Assembly (NCBI RefSeq): GCF_003144195.1 | Contig: NW_020290030.1 | Coordinates: 124,001-188,000 of the forward strand | Source: Ceraceosorus guamensis | Lineage: Eukaryota; Basidiomycota; Exobasidiomycetes; Ceraceosorales; Ceraceosoraceae | Direction: 5' to 3' | DNA: 64,000 nucleotides | Shown: piece by piece, positions 34,099 through 47,063 of the stretch | Numbering within the stretch: position 1 is the stretch's first letter | How the letters are laid out: every line of letters starts with the position of its first letter | Program-made: the position numbers and the translations under genes | The notes under the pieces: generated by a model | Told to the model about the DNA's origin: nothing | Database searches by the model: none | What the model saw: only the letters and a program-made list of their open reading frames with translations

Positions 34099-37055
34099 AT
34101 GGTCGTGGGACGAGCTGCACGAGGTGGTGCCTCGACGCTGCACTCTGCCTTCGGACCGAGAGGACTAGAGGCTCACAGCAAATTCAAACGTGCAACAGCG
34201 CCGGCGGAATGGCATAGAGAGGCTCACATTAGCACAAGAAGGCGTCTGATGCTGCCACCTATTCGAGGACTACCGACAGGAGCATCTGTTCCGTTGCGCC
34301 AGCCCACCCCTGCGTCCTCGCGATGGTACGCCAGCGATGCCGACCAAAGCATCGCTTCTGCAAGTCAGCAGCCTCCCACGCCGCCTCCAGCATCCACCTT
34401 CTCGGCTCTGCCCGTCACTTCGTTCAGCATCATCGCGCATATAGATCACGGAAAGAGCACACTGGCGGATAGACTTTTGGAGCTCACGGGCTGCATACCT
34501 GCCGGTCGAGGCAACAAGCAATTCTTGGACACGCTCAAGGTTGAGAGGGAGAGGGGCATCACGGTCAAGAGTCAGGCGGTCAGCATGGTCTGGAATGGGT
34601 GCTTGCTGAATCTGATAGATACGCCCGGCCACGTGGATGTGAGTCTCGTTCGCCCTTGCATGCCCTGCCCACTTGTCCTGCGCACCCTCAAGTAGTCTGC
34701 ATGCTTACTTCGTCACACTTTTCAGTTCGCTTATGAAGTCAGCAGGAGCCTTTCAGCTTGTCAGGTGGCACTTCTGGTCGTCGATGCTTCTCGTGAGTGA
34801 GCGCAAGTCATCGTGTGGCGGTGCGCCGCGACAAGCCGGCCCTCTTGTCACATCGTCATCCTCGAAATGCGCATTAAGCACCACTGGCATCCTCTTCTCT
34901 GATTATCGACAGAGGGCATCCAGTCTCAAACGCTGTCTGTGCTCCGCATCGCGAGATCGCGCAACCTTCTCATCATTCCGGTCCTCAACAAGATCGATCT
35001 GCCCGCTTCAGATCCGGAACGAGTATTAGACCAACTCACGGAGTTGGGGCTTGACGTAGGGCCAGGAGGCAAAGAGGAGGCCATCAACGTCAGCGCAAAG
35101 ACGGGAGCAGGCGTAGATAAAGTGCTAGAGAGACTGGTGCTGCAAGCGAGAAGGCGCGACGAAGAGCTCGCCGAACGCCAGCCTTTGAGAGCTCTAGTGT
35201 TCGACTCGTGGTACGACTCGTACAAGGGCGTTGTGGCGCTGGTGGCCATCTACGACGGTGTTCTGAGGAAGGGTGAGGAGCGCATCGGCTCTCTCCAGCA
35301 AGCGATCGGATGGACCTAGCTTACGCCATTGACCCTGTCCATCAGGAGACCGTATCTGCTCGTCTGCCACCGGAAAGCGTTACGAGATTCTGAACGCTGG
35401 TGTCAACAGCCCGACCGCAAACTCCACGAACGAGCTGCGGACGGGACAGGTCGGATGGGTGATGATGAATATGAAAGTGCTGGAGGAGGCCATGATCGGA
35501 GACACTCTCCATCACGCGAATGCTCGAGTCGAGCCTTTGGAGGGCTTCAAGCCGACTGTGCCCATGGTCTTTGCAGCTGCCTTTCCACTGGACACGACGG
35601 GTGAGTATGCGTGAGCAATCAATCTTGCCGTCGAAAGGCCTGCTACTGACCCTCCACGCCGACGCATTTGTAGATTTTCCAAAGTTGGAGGACGCCATCA
35701 CTCGCTTAGCGCTCAATGATCGAAGTGTCACAGTGGCCAGAGAGTCGAGCATGGCTCTAGGCCAGGGCTGCCGTCTGGGCTTTCTTGGCACCCTACATCT
35801 CGACGTGTTCCGTCAGAGACTTGAAGACGAATACGGTCAAACGATCTTGGTCACCGCTCCAACCGTGCCTTTCAGACTCACGACCAAAGACGGGAAGCAG
35901 ACACACCTCAACAATCCCACGGAATTTCCCGAAGACACGAGCAAAGGTGGCTCCTACGCGGAAATAGCCGAGCCTGTGGTGAAAGGCACGCTGATCTGCC
36001 CTGAAGAGCATGGTGAGTTGATTGCGTGAGCCTGGACTTTGCTTGCGATATCGCATCCGATTCGCAGGCAGCTGAAAATATCAGCCTCTTGCAGTGGGTC
36101 CAATGATGGAGCTTTGCGCCGAGCATCGGGGCGAAGAGCTTGACTGTGTCTTTGACGACACGTCCTACGGCGACTCTCGCGAGGTGCGCATGGTCTACCG
36201 CCTGCCTTTGGCAGAGATCGTTACAGACTTCTTTGGCAAGCTCAAGTCTCGCTCCAGTGAGTATTGCCTCACGCGGCCGAGGTAGTATCAGCATCCCTCT
36301 CTCTCGTCATTTAGCTGACGGTGTGAGCTCAACGGCTGCGCAGGCGGATTTGCCGCGTTTGAGTACGAGGATGATGGATATATGGCCTCAGATCTTGTGA
36401 AGGTGAGTGTATGCACGAAGCGGTCTCGACTGAAAGAGTCTTCACCTTACGTGGTCGCGCTTCTGCTCTAAAAAATGTCACGCAGCTTTCTTTCCTGATC
36501 AATGGTACTCCAGTGGATGCTTTGGCAAATGTCATTCATCGTTCAAAGGCCGTAGCAGCAGGTAGAGATATGGCTTCACGATTGAGAGAGAAAATTCCTC
36601 GCCAGCAATTTGAGATCGCGATTCAAGCGATCGTCGGTGCCAAGTGCGTTCTTCGCTGCGCTTGTTGATGGATGCAGGTCTTCGCCTTACCATGCCCTTC
36701 TCACTTTCCTCCTAAGGGTCATTGCGCGCGAGACGGTCAAGGCGTACAGACGAGATGTGACAGCTGGTCTGTATGGCGGGTGAGTGGCTGGCCTGGCAGC
36801 GATCCGCTTCGGGCCGTCCAGAGCTGACGCGACTTGATTGAATCAGGCACTACGAGCGCAAGCTCAAACATCTCACCAAACAAAAGTGCGTAGGCTTCAC
36901 AAATACTTCGCCCCTGGCGAGATGGAATGCTTACGAAATGTCTGGCTATTTGCAGGGAAGGCAAGAAGCGCCTTCGAGAGATGAGCTTCGGACGCGTTCA
37001 AGTGCCTCAAGATGCTTTCCTCTCAGTCCTTGACACACGACCTAAGGCCAAGTGA
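34099..37055 (+). CDS. GUF1: Mitochondrial translation factor Guf1 (EF4/LepA)
   Basis: Guf1 is the mitochondrial form of the LepA GTPase, which acts on mitochondrial ribosomes and promotes correct protein synthesis under stress. Eleven exons: 34099-34638, 34726-34792, 34913-35272, 35346-35600, 35674-36012, 36095-36256, 36344-36402, 36486-36643, 36717-36779, 36847-36885, 36956-37055; 713 residues. The first ~105 residues are rich in Arg, Ala and Ser, typical of a mitochondrial presequence. G1 is AHIDHGKST (113-121), G3 DTPGHVD (174-180), and NKID follows near 227. LepA-specific parts include [35 protein letters not shown] and [19 protein letters not shown] near the end. This is the most intron-rich gene of the window apart from the multicopper oxidase. 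Confidence 0.96.
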
Positions 37056-37289
37056 TCTCACCAAGAGATGTCATCTGATCGGTGAAGCAAGGTTATTACA
37101 CGGTGATAGTCTCTTGTAGATGTACGGAGAAAGTAATTCAGAATTTCGGGAGTGTAGCGAAGAAGCGGACTAAGATTTTCAAGGTGTATGGTAATCTTGC
37201 GGAACGACGCACATCGAGGCACTCTAAAAAGCACTCTTCGTCCCAGAGAAACGTCCATGTTGTGCGGCACAAGGTGGCTCGAAGGCACT

Positions 37290-39829
37290 CTAAGGGGGTG
37301 CTGTTGTGTTGGGGGTACCGTTCGTGATTTGCGCGCCTGCGGCAAGGATCCCACACAGAGGTCGAGTATCAGCGCGCGTGCCTCACCTGCCATCTGCGGG
37401 CTACCCATGTTCTCACCTCTTGAACACGTGGTGCGGTATTCGTCTGGGGTGCGCGCCTTGGCGACCGCGGAGGGATGCACGCTACGGACCGAGATCAAGA
37501 GCATGCCGTCGGGTCAGCAAAGCGCTACACTACCTTGTAATCGAATGCGTACATTCAAAAGTTCTCAAACTCTTCGACTCACATCATGGCGCCAAGAAAT
37601 CCGGAGAGCGCGTGGAAGTTGATGTGCTGCAAACAATGGCGAAATCGCACGAGTCAGCAAGGCGTATCCACGTTCCAGGCCGGATCTTGTCACGTACGCA
37701 GTGGAGTGCCCAGACTGGCACCGTGCGAACACGACGAGGTTGACAGAGGTTTGCACGTCAGCGAAGAGCACGCACGGACGCGAACGAACGGACGCACGCA
37801 CTTCCAGGGTTGTCCAACAAAATGCGTACCACAGCCCAGGTTTGCTGAGGGAGAATCAGAGTGTCGCGGCGCACTGGATTTGCTAGAGCGTATTGGCTGC
37901 TGGTCCTGAGCGTTTGCCATTTGCTGTTGGTCATGGTGCCATTGCCACGGGCGATGATCTGGAACGTGTCTGAACGCGAGACGATAGGATCAGCGACGCG
38001 TCATGCCACAACCCGATGTTGCGCTGCTTAGCTCACTTCCGTGAACATGGACGGGATGTTGAGTCCGGTCGAGATTGTTCCAAATGATGTCGCCTACTGC
38101 GTACTTGTCATCAAACGTTTGAGTAGCATAGGTCTGCGAAGAGCATGGGAGATCAGCCGGGGTTAAGGTGCCCACATCATCGAGCTTCACCCACAATCAC
38201 GGGCGTTTTGCCATCCTCCAAGGCTTGAATCTGCGCATGCAACAGCAAGTCTGGTCAGGTGGGAACAGAAAGCCATTTGGATAGCCACTGTCTAAAGCCC
38301 TTCTAGCTCACAGGTGGGTACCAGATAGGGAGCTGCGCCGAGACTCCGTTGACGGTGTCGTTGACCAGCTGGCCTGGAGCGCCGATTGTGCCAGTCCCCC
38401 CGGTCGTGGTGTTAATGACGCCAAAGTTGTTGGTGAAAACCGCGGCTGGCCCGCCTTCCACCTTGTAGGCACCGATGCGCTTCACCGGAACCAGATCCGA
38501 ATCGGGTAGATCAAGACATGCCTCTGGACCAGTGTCGGCCGTCGTAGAGGTCGTCGGGCTGCCTTTAGGCACAGTTCCATTGGCATTGAGGATCTTGACC
38601 GCCAGCAAGCCGAATGGAAGCGAACCATCAGTGTACGCGTAGCATTGCGTCTGAGCTTCCGCGCGCAGCCAAAGTTGCCCCTTCGACGGGCTCTTCCAAA
38701 TAGCATCGGCTCTACAAGGCGGAGGGTTGCGCCGGGAATTTCTTAGTACAATCTTCTCCACTCGCACCTATGCGTGCAGCGCTCACCTTTGTCCACCATT
38801 GACATGAAGTCGCTTCAAGCTTTTCTTCACGACTGGCGTTGCGTCGACTGCGATGAGATCCAAGTTGTACTTGTCCAGAGATACGCGAATTTGTGCATGA
38901 GAGAGAGCACCGATGAAGCGGAAACGGTAGCGGGTGCTTGGCTTGAGTGCGAGCTGAGGCCAGGGTACGTTCGAGTCGAGGGTAGCGTTGGTAAAGCGAC
39001 CTCGACCATTGATCAGAATGGAGTCGTGTGGCGGTGCAGCGATGGAATTATTGTAGCCGTCAACGCTCAGCAATTGCTTTTCGAACACCGAAGCGGGTGT
39101 GTGATACCAATCTTGCAGCACTATGACGACTTCTTCGTCAAAGTCTTTGCCGCGCTTGTATGGGTCGTCGGGGCTGTGTATGACGATGGGGAATACTTGT
39201 CCCTCGGTGTATCCCAGCGCAACGTGAGAGTGTCCCCAGTAAGTGCCAAATTCCTCTGGCGCCTTGAACTCGAAAGTCTGCTTCACGCCAGGAGCAAGTG
39301 GACAATTTGTGAGGCCAGGAAGACCTGACAACGGACAAGCGGCACGGTCAGTAATCGGACGAAAGACGATGGCGTAGCGCCACCACTTACCATCGGCCCA
39401 ATTGGTGCCTACTTGAGGAATGCCATGGAAGTGGGTCAGGTGGTTGCGGTCGGATTGATTCTCGATGGTGATACGAAGGGTGTCGCCAGTACTCGCTTCA
39501 ATGACGGGACCTGGCATGGTACCATTGTAAGCGTATACCGTTTTGGAGACGCCATCAGGACTTGCTTCTCCATCCTTGACGATGAGGTAGTACTCGCGAA
39601 CTTGAGGAGTAGCAGTGATCTTGAACTTGGGATCCAGGATGTATTGCCCGACATCTGGCTGGGTTACAGCATCAGCGCGTGCAGCCAGCTTTGAGTGTGC
39701 TGCAGAACCATAGGAGTGTCTACGTGAAAGGTTGCTCGAGACGTGCGGGCTCTGCCACGGTGGCGATGGGTGGGCGATCGTCGGAACGACGAAGCCCAAA
39801 AGAGTGAGCGTGGGCAGGGGGAACTTCAT
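37290..39829 (-). CDS. Secreted multicopper oxidase (laccase-like)
   Basis: Oxidises phenols, pigments or metal ions with reduction of oxygen to water outside the cell. Ten exons: 39829-39391, 39324-38787, 38711-38312, 38230-38195, 38133-38037, 37969-37802, 37714-37698, 37626-37583, 37481-37417, 37336-37290; 616 residues. A signal peptide is obvious (MKFPLPTLTLLGFVVPTIA). The three cupredoxin domains carry all ten copper ligands: His133/135 (HFHG), His178/180 (YWGHSH), His497/500/502 (HPVHVHG) and His564-Cys565-His566...His570 (HCHINFH). Several usual neighbours are changed: HF for HW, YWGHSH for YWYHSH, HGN for HGH, and NFHALSG after the last cluster. Exon 7 is only 17 nt, yet supplies WALHC. 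Several N-glycosylation sites are present. No membrane anchor is seen at the C-terminus, so it is more likely a soluble laccase than Fet3. It converges with GUF1. Confidence 0.9.
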
Positions 39830-39967
39830 CCTGTCGTTGGAATGCGAATAGTTGCAAGAGGAGTCTGCTCTTAGGGTTCAATGTCGGGTGTTGCGCGTCT
39901 ACGAGAGTGAGAGGTCAAAGGTCTGTGCAGCAGAAGGAGGAGCAGGATCAAGCCCGAAGAATGGGAC

Positions 39968-39975
39968 TTCTTATA
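39968..39975 (-). promoter_or_regulatory. Probable TATA box of the multicopper oxidase gene
   Basis: On the minus strand the sequence reads TATAAGAAG, about 140 bp before the ATG, a good position for a core promoter. Confidence 0.5.
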
Positions 39976-42091
39976 GGAGCAAAAAGGGAGCGGCTGGCAC
40001 GAGAGCCATTTTGGCTCAGCCAAGCCACGCAGGGCCTTTGACACGACTGTATGCTCTAGACGACTGTATGCTCTTGCTGCCCGCCAAGTCGTTACTTGTG
40101 TCTGGATTCAGGTCGAGTGATGGCGAGCTGAGCGCGAATGATTACACAACCAGCCCCAAAAATCCGCGGTAGCAAGGCGCAGTCCTCCGTAGATCGCAGC
40201 GACGACCTTCACTCACGAGTTGGTGGACATGCTTTGCAAGAAGCACTTGTTCGGCTGGCTACGGGAGGCTGAGTAGTGCTGGGAGCAAAGGTCCGGTCCA
40301 CTAGTGTCAGAGCAATCAAGAGTACGCAAACATCGGAATTGCGAAACAAGCAACGATTCGGGTGATGTGTGGCCCCCCCACGCCGTGGCGTAGGACAAGT
40401 CCGACGTTGGTGATGCGAGAGAGTGGGAACGGTGAGCAACATCATGGCCCAGCTTGTCGCTTCTTTGCCGAGCGCTCGAGATGGCGGGGTGCAAGCTTCA
40501 TCCCGATCGAGCACCGGCGGCAGTGGCAAGTGCTAGACTGAACATAGCTTTGCCCTCATGCAAAGGCGCTGATGCGGTGTAGAGTGCGCTAGCCATCAGC
40601 CATTGCTTGGCGTGGTGCATGCTGAAAGAAGGAATCACGAATGCATACACCAGAGATGCGCCGAGTGATGCTGTATGGCTCCATGGCTATACGGCTCATC
40701 TGCGTGCAGCAAGGATACAGCACGCATGCTGTCATGATGAAGAATGGCTGACTGACCTGGGCGCCCATCAGCCAACACATCGCCGGCGGAATGCCGTCAT
40801 GCAATCGCCAGGGTTCCTCTTCGCTCCGCAGGCTTGAATGTTCGATGTCTTGCATGCCCGCATTGCTTTGAATAACTGCAACCGAAAGCCATGCTCTCGG
40901 GTGGGTCAATCGTGCTTGCTCGATCAAACTCTCGTGCTCGTCCACCTTGTCCAGTCGCAGAATATAATGTGAATATTAGATTTGCGCGACAGGCACGGAA
41001 GCCACAAGTTGATCGAGCGACGAACCCCGGTTGTTGAATGAAACAGGTTGATCTTTCTGCATGGCTGAAGCGACGGCGGTCTTCCTGTCGTCATGATTCA
41101 AGATTGATGAGACTCAGCTCCACTCCGTCGAGAGTCGTGAGTGGTGAGTGGTGAGTACAACACACTCGTCATCGATGGCAGTCCTGAGCGCAATGCGACG
41201 CAAAACAGTTAAGGCTGGGATTCTTGATTATCCTCGATCCTGCTGCTGCGCGGGGCTGCAGCCGACACGCGCAAGCTGCCCGAACCGCACCGTTGATGCT
41301 GCCCCATAATTCATTGATTCCGAGCGGCCGTTGCTGCTCATCTCAGTCGCGAGTGTCGGGTCGCCATGAGCTCGGCGCCGATTAAGCGCTTGCTCATTGC
41401 GGACGTTACCACTTCTTTGTATGATTACATGAGATCGTAGTAGGGTCCGAGTCTTCTGCGTAGCATCCATCCTGCATGCTCACGCGCACACGCGGGGGGC
41501 GGGAAAGAGGCTGGCTGCAGCATGAGCATGCAAGACCATCAGCCGCGACGCACCGCGCGCGTAGGCTGCATGGAGATGGTGCGCGTGGGCGCGCTTCTGA
41601 TCGATGGAGTCAAGAGTCTGAGTCGAGCACGTTGATTGATCCACAGATTGCTATCGAAACATGGTGCTCCGCGAACACGCGATATTCAATGGTGCAGCCA
41701 TACAGCACCATCAGCTGCAAGCAGCAAGTCGTGCGTCTGTCGCGAGTGCTGTCAAGTCTTGAAGGCTGCATGCCTGTCTGACCCGATGTGACCTCAAATT
41801 TCACGATCAAGAATAGGCAGCAGCAGGTACGCAATATGTTCCAGCCATGCAGGCCGGAGTCCTTCTCCGGCCGCGGCGTCGTCCAACTTCGGGGAGGCGC
41901 CGGACCCACGGCAGATCATATACGATCTGAAAGTATGTATATAGCACTCGATCAAGGCGAAGGGGGTCCGTGGTGCATATTGTTGGCAAAGCTGTATACA
42001 GCAGCTATAGCTACCGCAGCAGCAGCCCACAAGCACATCGCAAGCAAATATGGATGAAGGGTCCGTCGGCATGCAGGCGAGCCAAGAAAAA

Positions 42092-42120
42092 ACAATCGTG
42101 AATCTTGAATCTTGAATCAG
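42092..42120. repeat. Dispersed CACGATT-type motif cluster (opposite orientation)
   Basis: AATCGTGAATC followed by two TTGAATC units; the reverse complement matches the TTCACGATT theme. A further ATTCGTGATTCACG copy, itself nearly palindromic, is at 42340-42353. Confidence 0.45.
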
Positions 42121-42199
42121 CCCAATCATCAGCCGTCACCTGCTCAGCCTGCGCTGGATCGTGCTGCAAGTCCGCAATCTCTCATGCACAGTCTCCCTC

Positions 42200-42217
42200 T
42201 GCTTGCTTGCTTGCTTG
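42200..42217. repeat. TGCT tetranucleotide microsatellite
   Basis: Just over four tandem units of TGCT in intergenic DNA. Confidence 0.8.
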
Positions 42218-42908
42218 TTCAGCCAACGGAGAAGATGCATCTCCGCCTTTTGATGCGGTTGCGCGTGAATTGCTCTCGCAGATTCTCGAGATTGTGCAGT
42301 TGACTCGGAATTGTTCCGCACGTGCTGTTGTACCAGCACATTCGTGATTCACGTTGCGGTGCCTGAGCGTGAGAGCCTCGGGTGAGAGGGGGCGTTCTCT
42401 GGCTCAGACAGCTGCATCCTCGGGTCACGTAGTCGTAGCGGAGATCGGTCATAGGAAGGACTCGTGAGGACCAAGATACAGAACCGCAGATTTGAACTTT
42501 GCCATTCGTCTATGGGGTCTCTCAACAACGGCCTTGCATTACCCTTGCTGGTCTCGAATTGTTCCATCAAGACTTGCCCACGCAGATGCTTGGCTGGCAA
42601 GAGTCGGGTCAAACTTGAGAGTCAGTGATGCCGAAAGAGCGACCCTAGTCTCACTGATCCGGCTCGACCGGCACGTGCTGTGCGAAGGACACGCGGTGTG
42701 GCAGACGGCTTCTGAGAATTGCGCAAGACTTGCTTTGGTTTGCAGCGACTACTGAGGTGACGATGAGGCGGAAGTCGGGCAGTGAGAGAGCGATAATGGT
42801 ACATATATGCGCAGAAATTATGAATCGAGGTGGACAACAGCGGCGCTGTCTAGGAACACGAAGAGATACTGGGTGGCTTCGGTGCAGCACGCAGCAGGAG
42901 CTCGCCGC

Positions 42909-44769
42909 TTACCGATGGATAGACGAAGGAGCGCCAGTGTCCTCGATTCGCTCTACTCGATCGAGATCGTCGTCATGGCTGGCTGTGATGGCTGACAGCA
43001 GGGCGTCGTCTCCGCTCGCAACTCCAAACCTATTTACGGTAGTGTCGACATCCAGGCCGGCCATTTGTAAGGCGAGCGCACGTGCAGCCGGAGACAGAAC
43101 TGGCGCTCCACCTCTGGCTTCGGTCTCAGATTGACCAGGACTCTCTCTCAATGAACCCTTGGAGCTGCTCCGTCCTCTTTGTCTCGGGAGTGCGTCTCGC
43201 AATTTTGAAAAGCTGCCACCTTTGGTACGAGAACGCTTGGGTCGGGCGTCTGCATCTGTCACAGGAGTATCTAGCATCGCTGCAAAGGTCAGGCTGCCAG
43301 AGCTGGCCTTTTCGCTGGCTGAGCTGTTGCCCACGTGTGTGGTAGTCCGGCTCAGGTGAGCTCCTTCGCTATGTGCGCTTGACTCGGCTTGCGCGGGGGA
43401 CGCGTTGGAGGTAGAGCCCAAGTCCAGCGTCAAATGTCTGGGCCTGCTGTGAGAGGGAGATTGACTTGTGCTGCCATTGACTGGAGGAGATTGAGGAGTG
43501 AGAGCAGCTGTTGGATCGATCACGAAGGACCCTTCCCATGACTTGCGCCCTTCTCGCAGCACGCGCTCGACCAGCGAGCGATTGCGATCCGCGGTGCTGC
43601 CGCGGCCCCTTCCATAAACAGCTTCCGCTTCCACGAGCACGGTTCGCTGACCTAATATGGCCATGAGTGGAGCATACAGCGGGATGAGAGCCTACACAAA
43701 TCGTAGAGGTGTAAGTTCCGCACGTGTCAAGAACGAGACTGCGAACGATGACTGACCTTGGCGTGAATCCAGTTGGAAATCTCTAAGGCAAAGTTGATGA
43801 GATTGAAAGCGGATGCGACGAATAGGTAGATCAGTCCGCTAGTGATCAGGCGTCCAAGCAATGGTGTCATGGTCGCCCATTGGCTGCGTAGCTTCTTTGC
43901 CAGAATCCAGGGACTACAAAGATCGCGTGCGCGTACTGTGTGCTCCTCGGGGCCACCACTCTGGCTGAGCTCAAGGAGCTTCCAAAGTGACAGCCCAACA
44001 GTGATGCCGTCGAAGATCAAGGCGGTCACATAGAACCAAGCCAGCGTGTTTGGAATGCCGGGCTTGGCTACGGGCATGCATGCACCGGTCGGCAAAAGCT
44101 TCTGTCCGCTGTACCAGAGCAGAGCGAAGCTCGAGCCGATCTGAGCCAAGAATAGAGCCAGCAGTCCCCACTTGATTTTGGGCGCCCAGCCCCAAATTGC
44201 GCAGGTCCGCCAGCTGAAGATGGCAGCAACGGCCGCTTGTACAGGCACGATGGTCAATTGCTGATGCAGCAGACAGCCTTTTGGATCGTTTGAGAAGTCG
44301 TTGAAAGCGCTGTATGCCGGCAAGACCAGTGCAGGTATGGCGAGATACCTCACAGCGGCGAAGAGAATAACTTGAGGAGACAGGAGCTTACGATGCCGAT
44401 AGAGAGACCATTCTTGCGGAATGGTACAGAAGAATTCCCACGCATACAGAGTCAAGGACGCTACCGCAACGTCGTGTATGACTCTCTGCCTCATCGATGG
44501 GATGGAAGGACGTTAGGCAGCCGCATTCTTTGTATCCGCGCGGATCGACGAAACGTAGTTTCTTCATGCAGATCACCACTCACCTGTTGATCCAAGAAAT
44601 TTGCAAACGAGATTGGTCTACCTCCATCCTCGAACGATGTGCCATTGCCAAAGCCATCTGGCGCCGTGATGGTGACATTGCCGCTCTTGACGGCAGCAAA
44701 CAACCTTATAGCATCGTGGACAAAAGATGCGTGTGGGTCTTGGTCGACCACGTGCTCGTTGTGGGACAT
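42909..44769 (-). CDS. Seven-helix membrane protein, DUF6533-like
   Basis: Exons: 44769-44584, 44485-43757, 43691-42909; 565 residues. After a 60-residue N-terminal part with two N-glycosylation sequons (NVT, NGT) come seven hydrophobic segments, starting VAVASLTLYAWEFFCTIPQEW, then about 85-107, 125-146, 155-178, 195-217, 270-294 and 303-323. The first two helices with the EW..YRHRK..S.....F..VRY pattern resemble the DUF6533 family, which is greatly expanded in basidiomycetes and of unknown function. A Ser/Thr/Pro-rich tail of about 240 residues follows and is probably cytosolic. The layout (glycosylated outside N-terminus, seven helices, long tail) is receptor-like. A GTAAGC donor lies at the stop codon, so a longer C-terminus is possible. 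No function is claimed. Confidence 0.75.
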
Positions 44770-47063
44770 GTTGAGGCGCCTTAGCCCTTGACGAGCTACG
44801 AACGATGACCTTTCGATCGCTGGCGGCCTGCTACACCTGGCAAAGTGACGAGGTGAAGAGTGAGATCGTCAATGCTGGGTGTTGCTTCAGCTTCAGGTCA
44901 TCAAGGGCACGCTGGCGCTGAGAGATTTGCTGTGAGACGATGCGTGGTGGAGTGGTGCAGGTGCGCCTCTTGTGGAACGCTTGCACTTTGCCCGCGTGAT
45001 GAGGTGAGGTGGGCGGAGCACGAGGTGATACGAAAGATTCTTTCTGAACGAGCTGAAAGTGGAGATGGGAGCGAGTGCCGTGGGGACTGGCTGCCAGACC
45101 TCGCTTCTATCGTGGACTGAAGATGCTGTCAGGGGTCACGATGTATGGTGACAAGGGTGGATGGCGATTCGTAGTTTCTGCGATGCGGGTGCGATTCAAC
45201 ACCGCAATGCTGCTTAGGCCCGTCATCAACCACCATACGCGGCGGAGCGCCCACGCGCTGAGCGGCAGCAGCAGACTTTCGGGGTCAGCTTGGCTGGGCC
45301 ATCATGCAGCGGAATCAGGCCAGCAGCAGCAGGGAATGCAACAGCGGCAAGGGTCGCTGCAGTGGCCTCCATTCACGTTTGACTGCAGCAGTGCAGGCAT
45401 GGCCTCGACCAACCTCCAAATGTCCGCAGTTATTATGCGCCTCATTGAAACACTCACGACTGCTGCACTCGACTCACCGCGCATACTTTGACTGCTGTAT
45501 GCAACGCGGCCCAAACGACTTGGCTGAAATTTTGAGTCGCCGGTGAGCGGCGGGGCGAGCGAGCAGAAGAAAGAGCGTCTTTTAATCTTGATGGCTGTAC
45601 GAGCGGCTCGATATACAGTAGCAGGTGCAGCTATATTCAGGGTGTCTGCACTGACAACTTTGTAACTTGCTCCCGATTCGTGATTCAAACATTCGTGTTT
45701 CAGATTCAGATTCAAGATTCAAGATTATTGGTAATTTTCATCAAGCGATCATCATTTTTGACTTTCAGTCTGATGAGATGTCTATATATACAGCTCTCAC
45801 ATCATGCTTCGGAAGACGTCTTTTGCGCGCCCCCGGCCACCGACAACGCTGCCAATTCGACCAACCCCTCCCCCTTCTTCTCACCGAGCTCCGCTCCCAA
45901 GGCTGCTCAGCGATGGGTCTTCGTGATGTACATGGCCACAGCGATGCGGTGCCTCCTGACGACTGCATTTGTGATCCACGACCAGGATGCTGACACCCCA
46001 AGTCGAGTATCGTGACTTCGACCCGTCTTGCCTGAGCTTCGGATCAGAGCGAGTTGAATACTGTTCTTGAGTCAGTCTGGAAGTACGCTCCTTGACCCCG
46101 GCCATTCAAAACGAGTCCTTGATTCTCAAAATTCTGGTCTGTGGTGATCAAAGCGCGCCGACTTTTCCGGTAGTGCTGCATGAGCCATCAGCCCCATCAT
46201 ATGTAGCTAGCTATACGACACCTTGCTCCCGATGACCCCTCAGCCTTCATTACCGCGTGTGTGAGTACTGTTACTGCGACTACTCTTGACTCCCGTCTAC
46301 TGCTATATTCCTACTGTGCCCAAAGTATATGAAGTAATACACACGACGCTCCTCCATGCACCTGCCATTGCGCACGCAAGGCATACACATCAGCGGTGCT
46401 ACCAAGCATGCAGCAGCACAGACAAGCACGAAGAGGAAGAGTTTCAGGAACGGTGCCAAGCCTCCGCGCAAACCGTTCCGCCCCGCCGCCCGATCCAGCA
46501 GCTGCTGCACGGTCTCAATTCAGTGTTTTGCCAACACGCGGGACCGCACAGGCTGCAGCAAGAGTCAAGACTTTTGCCGCGAGTCGAGTCGCCTCGCGTC
46601 GATGGTGGTCGCTGCAGCACAGCAATCGGCTCATGCGCAGCTCGCAGTCAGATGAGTCGTCTCGAGTCTATTCTAGGATGTCCAAAGGAAGAGAGAAGCT
46701 GCATCTCACTCGTGACTGCTATACAGTCCTGTGGTAAGCACTTTCGCACCAGTAACGTGCATACTAAAGCTTTGTCCACTTTGACTGCACGCCGATGTAG
46801 CTCAGGTTGGAAGACTTGTCCCGCCAAACTGTCTCGCTTGTGCGAAGGGACGTGGCGCGCAAAGATGCCTGGTCCATCACGTTTGGCGATGAACGCACAA
46901 GAAACGACGTGCTGCCTCATCGCGATTCGTGTCACTTACAACCACAACGCGAGCATCATGACAACAGCTCGGATGAGCACTGCTCTCACGCAGGTCAGTA
47001 CGGAACACGGCTTGGCGCACGGGCGAAAGGCCGCGAGGCAAAGGGCATCTCTTAGCAGGAAGG
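44770..47063. other. Gene-poor region
   Basis: No credible gene. It holds a motif cluster at 45674-45726, CAG-rich DNA near 45320-45360 and TATATATA at 45782. An open frame over 46286-47086 has no ATG at its start and no family features. Confidence 0.6.
45674..45726. repeat. Dispersed CACGATT-type motif cluster
   Basis: ATTCGTGATTC, then ATTCGTGTTTCAG and CAGATTC / AAGATTC repeats over about 50 bp. Confidence 0.45.

Larger units (their letters stand above)
39830..42908. other. Gene-poor region
   Basis: Three kilobases without a credible gene. The left end is the multicopper oxidase promoter. Present are GTGAGTG repeats near 41130-41158, a TGCT tetranucleotide run and two motif clusters. Confidence 0.6.
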
